Shown here: positions 59,765-64,000 of the stretch, piece by piece
How positions within the stretch are numbered: position 1 is the stretch's first letter
Layout of the letters: every line of letters begins with the position of its first letter
NCBI RefSeq assembly: GCF_021021435.1
Contig: NZ_JAINWI010000011.1
Coordinates: 62,001-126,000 of the forward strand
DNA: 64,000 nucleotides
DNA from: Seohaeicola saemankumensis
GTDB taxonomy: Bacteria > Pseudomonadota > Alphaproteobacteria > Rhodobacterales > Rhodobacteraceae
Direction of reading: 5' to 3'
The notes under the pieces: generated by a model
Seen by the model: only the letters and a program-made list of their open reading frames with translations
Databases searched by the model: none
Told to the model about the DNA's origin: nothing
Made by a program: the position numbers and the translations under genes

Positions 59765-60114
59765 GTCCACCCTTCCGATAGTCTGTCCCCGGGGGTCTAG
59801 AGGCGCGAAACGCCGCCGGAGAGGTTACCCTGCCTTGACGCGCGTCAAAGCATCAAAATCGGCGTGGGTGTAGCAGAGCCTTCCTAACCTAGCAACCTGC
59901 TATAGCGTCCTAGCCCATCAATGAATTTCCATATAAAACAATGCACTAGCAAAGCTGCGGCGCTTTGCCAACAAAACGGGCAAAAAAAAAACGGCGTTTT
60001 GGGCGCAGAATTTGGAATCCTTGACGCAAAAAGCTGCATCAGCGCCCGCGCCTGTTAACGCTATCACCGCCAGAACCGCTGCCATCCTGTCGGCGGGCGG
60101 CCATTTGGGACGTA
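59765..60114. other. 350-base region containing the atp operon promoter
   Basis: No gene is visible here. The minus strand holds a T10 run (59991-59982), then a hairpin GCAAAGC/GCTTTGC (59968-59949) and an AT-rich stretch near 59910-59945, where the atpHAGDC promoter is likely. The exact -35/-10 cannot be fixed by eye. The T-run could end transcription from the upstream methyltransferase gene. Confidence 0.45.
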
Positions 60115-60867
60115 TCAGGCGGGTTTGCCCTCGGGTGTCGGGCTACCCAGTCCGTCCAGCACATTCAGCGGACGCCGCACCGCTGCGCGCAGGCCCGGAC
60201 CGCTTGAAGCTTGCACACGCTTGGTCGCCTCGACCATCAGAACACCACCGGCCAGCACAACCGAGAATCGCAACCCCAGCCCTTCCCAGAAGTTCGCCGT
60301 CTTGCGCCAGAAACGTTTCTCGGATGGTGGCTGGTAAAGCGTGGTGACATGGCGCTCGGGCAAGAAGGCGTGCCGTTTCAACTGCGCTTCAAGCTGGCCC
60401 AGTGAATAGGGGCGGCCATACCCGAATGGCGTGGCGTCCGAGCGCGACCACAACCCCGCACGGTTGGGCACAATGAATAAAGCACTCCCCCCCGGCCCCA
60501 GAACGCGGAAACACTCCTCAAGCAGCGCCGACGGCTGCTCCGAGGTTTCCAGACCGTGCAGCAACACCAACTTGTCGACATGGCCTGTCTCGACCGGCCA
60601 CGCCGTTTCCTCGCACAAGACCGAGACATTGGGCATACCTGCAGGCCAAGGCATTACCCCCTGCGGTCCGGGCATCAGCCCGATCACGCGCCGTGCATCT
60701 GCCAGATAGGGACGCAGCAGCGGCACGGCAAAGCCGTATCCCACCACCGTCTGGCCCTTCGCTTCGGGCCACATGCGCAACATCTGGTCACGCACAGCCT
60801 TCTGCGCCGCGCGCCCCAATGTGCTGCGATAATAGAAATTGCGTAGATCCTGCACATCAAGATGCAT
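60115..60867 (-). CDS. class I SAM-dependent methyltransferase
   Basis: A 250-residue methyltransferase-fold protein. [21 protein letters not shown] is the SAM-binding-loop region, and [35 protein letters not shown] (in pieces) is the core after it; the glycine loop is degenerate (GYGFAV). Substrate unknown. ATG 60867 begins the similarity. It is divergent from gloB with 62 bases between starts, a pairing seen in other alphaproteobacteria. Confidence 0.88.
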   Translation of the reverse strand: MHLDVQDLRNFYYRSTLGRAAQKAVRDQMLRMWPEAKGQTVVGYGFAVPLLRPYLADARRVIGLMPGPQGVMPWPAGMPNVSVLCEETAWPVETGHVDKLVLLHGLETSEQPSALLEECFRVLGPGGSALFIVPNRAGLWSRSDATPFGYGRPYSLGQLEAQLKRHAFLPERHVTTLYQPPSEKRFWRKTANFWEGLGLRFSVVLAGGVLMVEATKRVQASSGPGLRAAVRRPLNVLDGLGSPTPEGKPA

Positions 60868-60929
60868 TGCGGTTCGCCTTCGCTTCCGCCACTCTGGCCC
60901 CCACAATAACAAGCCGAAGATGAAACGCC

Positions 60930-61697
60930 ATGCCCCTTGAGATCGTCACCATTCCTTGCCTCAAGGACAATTATGCCTTTTTGGTCCATGATCGCGCCAG
61001 TGGCGAGACCGCTGTGGTCGACGTGCCCGAAGCAGCCCCTATTGCAGCGGCTCTGGCCCAACGCGGCTGGCGGCTGAGCCATGTCCTGCTGACGCATCAC
61101 CATTGGGATCACGTGGACGGACTGGCCGCATTGCTGGCGGATCATCCCGCCAAAGTGATCGGGGCCGCCGCCGATGCGGATCGCCTGCCAAAGCTCGACG
61201 TAGGGGTGTCCGCGGGCGACACGATCACCATCGGATCGGAACAGGGAACAGTGATCGATGTATCGGGCCATACAGTGAACCATCTGGCGTTCCACTTTGC
61301 AGACAGCGCCGTTGTCTTCACCGCCGATAGCCTGATGGCAATGGGATGTGGCCGCCTGTTCGAAGGCACGCCCGCGCAGATGTTTGCAAGCCTTGCGAAA
61401 CTCGCCGCTTTACCACCGGAAACGCTTGTGTGTTCGGGGCATGAATACACATCATCCAACGCGAAATTCGCGCTGACTATTGAACCGGAAAATGCAGCGC
61501 TTATTTCACGTATTGAAAAGATCGAAACCGCGCGTGCACAGGGACGGCCAACCGTTCCATCGCTTCTATCGACAGAGCGCGCCACAAACCCGTTCCTGCG
61601 ATGTGACAGCCCTGAAATACAGGCCAATCTTGGCATGACAGGTGCAGATCAAGTGCAGGTCTTTGCCGAAATCCGACGCCGCAAGGACAGCTTCTGA
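60930..61697 (+). CDS. gloB: hydroxyacylglutathione hydrolase (glyoxalase II)
   Basis: The 255-residue glyoxalase II hydrolyses S-lactoylglutathione to lactate and glutathione, detoxifying methylglyoxal. The metal motif [10 protein letters not shown] (His56, His58, Asp60, His61) and the C-terminal HAGH-C domain ([28 protein letters not shown]) are present. Length is standard for the family. Confidence 0.96.
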   Translation: MPLEIVTIPCLKDNYAFLVHDRASGETAVVDVPEAAPIAAALAQRGWRLSHVLLTHHHWDHVDGLAALLADHPAKVIGAAADADRLPKLDVGVSAGDTITIGSEQGTVIDVSGHTVNHLAFHFADSAVVFTADSLMAMGCGRLFEGTPAQMFASLAKLAALPPETLVCSGHEYTSSNAKFALTIEPENAALISRIEKIETARAQGRPTVPSLLSTERATNPFLRCDSPEIQANLGMTGADQVQVFAEIRRRKDSF

Positions 61698-61858
61698 TGC
61701 TGAAACCTCACGCAGCGCGACCAACCCGAACAAAATGTGACCCGCGGGACCAAGAAAAAACTTGAAGACCGCCGGATATAGACCACACTTTAATACTATG
61801 AGGCCACGTTTGCCGCGGAACGGACCGCGTCAGACCCAGATCAAAGAGGAGCACGCCC

Positions 61859-64000
61859 GTGCCTTCATTCTCGACCACGCTTGAACAGGCAATCCACGCG
61901 GCGCTGGCGCTGGCCAATGCACGCAAACATGAATTCGCAACTCTTGAGCATTTGCTGCTGGCCCTGATCGACGAACCCGATGCAAACCGCGTGATGAAGG
62001 CCTGTTCCGTAGACACGGACGACCTTCGCAACACGCTGGTAGAATTCATCGACGACGATCTGTCCAATCTGGTGACGGATATCGACGGGTCCGAAGCCGT
62101 ACCCACAGCGGCCTTCCAGCGCGTGATCCAGCGCGCGGCGATCCATGTCCAGTCCTCCGGCCGGACCGAGGTGACCGGTGCGAATGTGCTGGTCGCGATC
62201 TTCGCCGAGCGCGAAAGCAATGCGGCCTATTTCCTGCAGGAGCAGGAAATGACCCGTTATGATGCGGTGAATTTCATCGCGCATGGGGTCGCCAAAGACC
62301 CCGCTTACGGCGAAGCGCGCCCCGTATCCGGCGCGCCAGAGGCCGAGGAAAGCAATACCAGCACCTCGTCCGAGGCGACGGACCAGAAAGAATCCGCCCT
62401 TGGCAAATATTGCGTGGACCTGAACGCCAAGGCCTTCAAGGGCGATGTCGATCCGCTGATCGGTCGCGCCTCCGAGGTCGAGCGGTGCATTCAGGTGCTG
62501 TGTCGCCGCCGCAAGAACAACCCGCTTCTGGTGGGTGATCCCGGCGTGGGCAAGACCGCCATCGCGGAAGGTCTGGCGCGCAAGATCGTCAAGGGCGAAA
62601 CACCCGAAGTGCTGTCCAAGACGACCATTTTCAGCCTTGATATGGGTGCGCTGCTGGCCGGCACGCGCTATCGCGGCGATTTCGAGGAGCGGCTGAAGGC
62701 CGTCGTGAACGAGCTTGAGGCGCATCCAGATGCGGTTCTGTTTATCGACGAGATCCACACAGTGATCGGGGCAGGTGCCACATCGGGCGGCGCGATGGAC
62801 GCATCCAACCTGCTGAAACCTGCTTTGCAGGGCGGGAAGCTGCGCTGCATGGGCTCGACCACCTACAAGGAATTCCGTCAGCATTTCGAAAAGGACCGCG
62901 CGCTTTCGCGTCGCTTCCAGAAAATCGACGTGAACGAGCCGACTGTCGATGACACCGTGAAAATTCTTCAGGGCCTGAAACCCTATTTCGAAGAGCATCA
63001 CTCGGTCCGTTACACCGCCGATGCGATTAAAACAGCGGTCGAACTGAGCGCACGTTACATCAACGACCGCAAGCTGCCCGACAAGGCCATCGACGTGATC
63101 GACGAAGCCGGTGCCGCGCAGCATCTGGTGGCGGAATCAAAGCGCCGCAAGACCATCGGCGCCAAGGAGATCGAGGCTGTCGTGGCCAAAATTGCCCGTA
63201 TTCCGCCCAAGAACGTGTCCAAGGACGATGCCGAAGTGCTCAAAGACTTGGAAAAGACGCTCAAGCGCGTGGTGTTCGGGCAGGACAATGCCATCGTAGC
63301 CTTGTCGAGCGCGATCAAACTGGCCCGCGCCGGTTTGCGCGAACCCGAAAAACCCATCGGCAACTATCTGTTCGCCGGTCCGACCGGTGTGGGTAAAACC
63401 GAGGTGGCAAAGCAACTGGCGGACACGCTGGGCGTCGAACTGCTGCGCTTCGATATGTCCGAATACATGGAGAAACACGCGGTTTCGCGCCTGATCGGTG
63501 CCCCTCCGGGTTATGTCGGTTTCGATCAGGGCGGCATGCTGACGGATGGTGTCGACCAACATCCGCATTGCGTGCTGCTGCTAGACGAGATCGAGAAAGC
63601 GCATCCCGATGTATTCAACATCCTGCTGCAGGTGATGGATCACGGCACGCTGACCGATCACAATGGTCGCAAGGTGGATTTCCGCAACGTGATCCTGATC
63701 ATGACCTCGAACGCGGGTGCTGCGGACATGGCCAAGGAAGCTATCGGCTTTGGTCGCGACAAGCGCACGGGCGAGGATACGGCGGCGATCGAGCGTACCT
63801 TCACGCCGGAATTTCGCAACCGTCTGGATGCGGTGATCAGCTTCGGTGCCCTGCCGAAAGAGGTGATCATGCAAGTCGTCGAGAAATTCGTGCTGCAACT
63901 CGAGGCGCAGTTGATGGATCGTAATGTCCATATCGAACTGACCAAACCAGCGGCGGAATGGCTGGCAGACAAGGGCTATGACGACAAGATGGGCGCGCGA
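61859..64000 (+). CDS. clpA: ATP-dependent Clp protease ATP-binding subunit ClpA (5' part, runs off the window)
   Basis: The first 714 codons of ClpA, the unfoldase partner of Clp[17 protein letters not shown] and [13 protein letters not shown] form the Clp N-domain. AAA+ module 1 has [14 protein letters not shown] (about residue 226) and the [12 protein letters not shown] pore-loop region. Module 2 has [14 protein letters not shown] (about residue 506). The start is GTG 61859 with GAGGAG upstream. The frame is open to the right edge. No clpS gene is found upstream; the 161-base gap before it holds nothing else recognisable. Confidence 0.97.
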   Translation, partial: MPSFSTTLEQAIHAALALANARKHEFATLEHLLLALIDEPDANRVMKACSVDTDDLRNTLVEFIDDDLSNLVTDIDGSEAVPTAAFQRVIQRAAIHVQSSGRTEVTGANVLVAIFAERESNAAYFLQEQEMTRYDAVNFIAHGVAKDPAYGEARPVSGAPEAEESNTSTSSEATDQKESALGKYCVDLNAKAFKGDVDPLIGRASEVERCIQVLCRRRKNNPLLVGDPGVGKTAIAEGLARKIVKGETPEVLSKTTIFSLDMGALLAGTRYRGDFEERLKAVVNELEAHPDAVLFIDEIHTVIGAGATSGGAMDASNLLKPALQGGKLRCMGSTTYKEFRQHFEKDRALSRRFQKIDVNEPTVDDTVKILQGLKPYFEEHHSVRYTADAIKTAVELSARYINDRKLPDKAIDVIDEAGAAQHLVAESKRRKTIGAKEIEAVVAKIARIPPKNVSKDDAEVLKDLEKTLKRVVFGQDNAIVALSSAIKLARAGLREPEKPIGNYLFAGPTGVGKTEVAKQLADTLGVELLRFDMSEYMEKHAVSRLIGAPPGYVGFDQGGMLTDGVDQHPHCVLLLDEIEKAHPDVFNILLQVMDHGTLTDHNGRKVDFRNVILIMTSNAGAADMAKEAIGFGRDKRTGEDTAAIERTFTPEFRNRLDAVISFGALPKEVIMQVVEKFVLQLEAQLMDRNVHIELTKPAAEWLADKGYDDKMGAR

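Noticed and set aside
59942-59992. Hairpin with A/T-run as a terminator of the methyltransferase gene
   Set aside because: On the minus strand the T-run comes before the hairpin, not after it, so it is not a standard terminator.

Overview
The window looks like a chromosomal segment of a GC-rich alphaproteobacterium of the order Rhodobacterales (Roseobacter group). This rests on gene content and order: an F1-only atpHAGDC operon, a class I lysyl-tRNA synthetase, an NDUFS4-type complex I accessory subunit, a DUF2161 protein, an H-type lectin, a gcvTHP operon behind a tandem glycine riboswitch, and a CIRCE-controlled groESL operon. The species cannot be named from sequence reading alone. Most genes are housekeeping and intact; no complete unknown multi-gene system was found.

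Layout. 0-3.2 kb: a TauE/SafE permease, an unrecognised secreted protein and an orphan GAF-histidine kinase. 3.3-8.4 kb is the decayed accessory part. A deletion has fused the 3' parts of a GntR/FCD regulator (minus strand) and a quiC-type 3-dehydroshikimate dehydratase (plus strand). An intact pirin gene follows, then two IS3-family remnants, an IS3-family element with perfect 26-bp ends but a frameshifted orfB, the 3' stub of an unknown gene, a tRNA-Arg(TCT), and a degenerate second copy of that tRNA's 5' half. 8.4-17 kb: NDUFS4-like subunit, uvrB, a periplasmic rhodanese, a universal stress protein, a monooxygenase-like protein, an outer-membrane protein, a flavin-binding-fold protein and a large beta-helix protein that may be a gene-transfer-agent head spike. 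17-31 kb: lysK, terB-like, a porin-like protein, dacB, nadD, ettA, an L,D-transpeptidase, two near-identical cold-shock genes flanking trxC, a GDSL esterase, and a YbbA/YbbP-like ABC pair.

31-46 kb: gcvTHP with riboswitch, an nsrR-like regulator with an FNR-type box, gltX, a Tat-exported metallo-hydrolase, phnM overlapping a lipase, a Nudix gene, a DMT permease, another alpha/beta hydrolase, and groESL. 46-64 kb: DUF2161, Mn-pyrophosphatase, a HAD protein, a MaoC hydratase behind nested inverted repeats, a tightly packed ribF-ycgN-ltaE run, a hydrolase/isomerase pair, prs, an H-type lectin, the F1 ATP synthase operon, a methyltransferase, gloB and the start of clpA, which runs off the right edge.

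The points most worth following up are the quiC/GntR deletion, whose edge replaces the first metal-ligand Glu of the enzyme; the IS and tRNA debris beside it; the beta-helix protein; the palindromes upstream of the MaoC gene; a cluster of hairpins upstream of uvrB; and a short AT-rich motif repeated at three gene borders.
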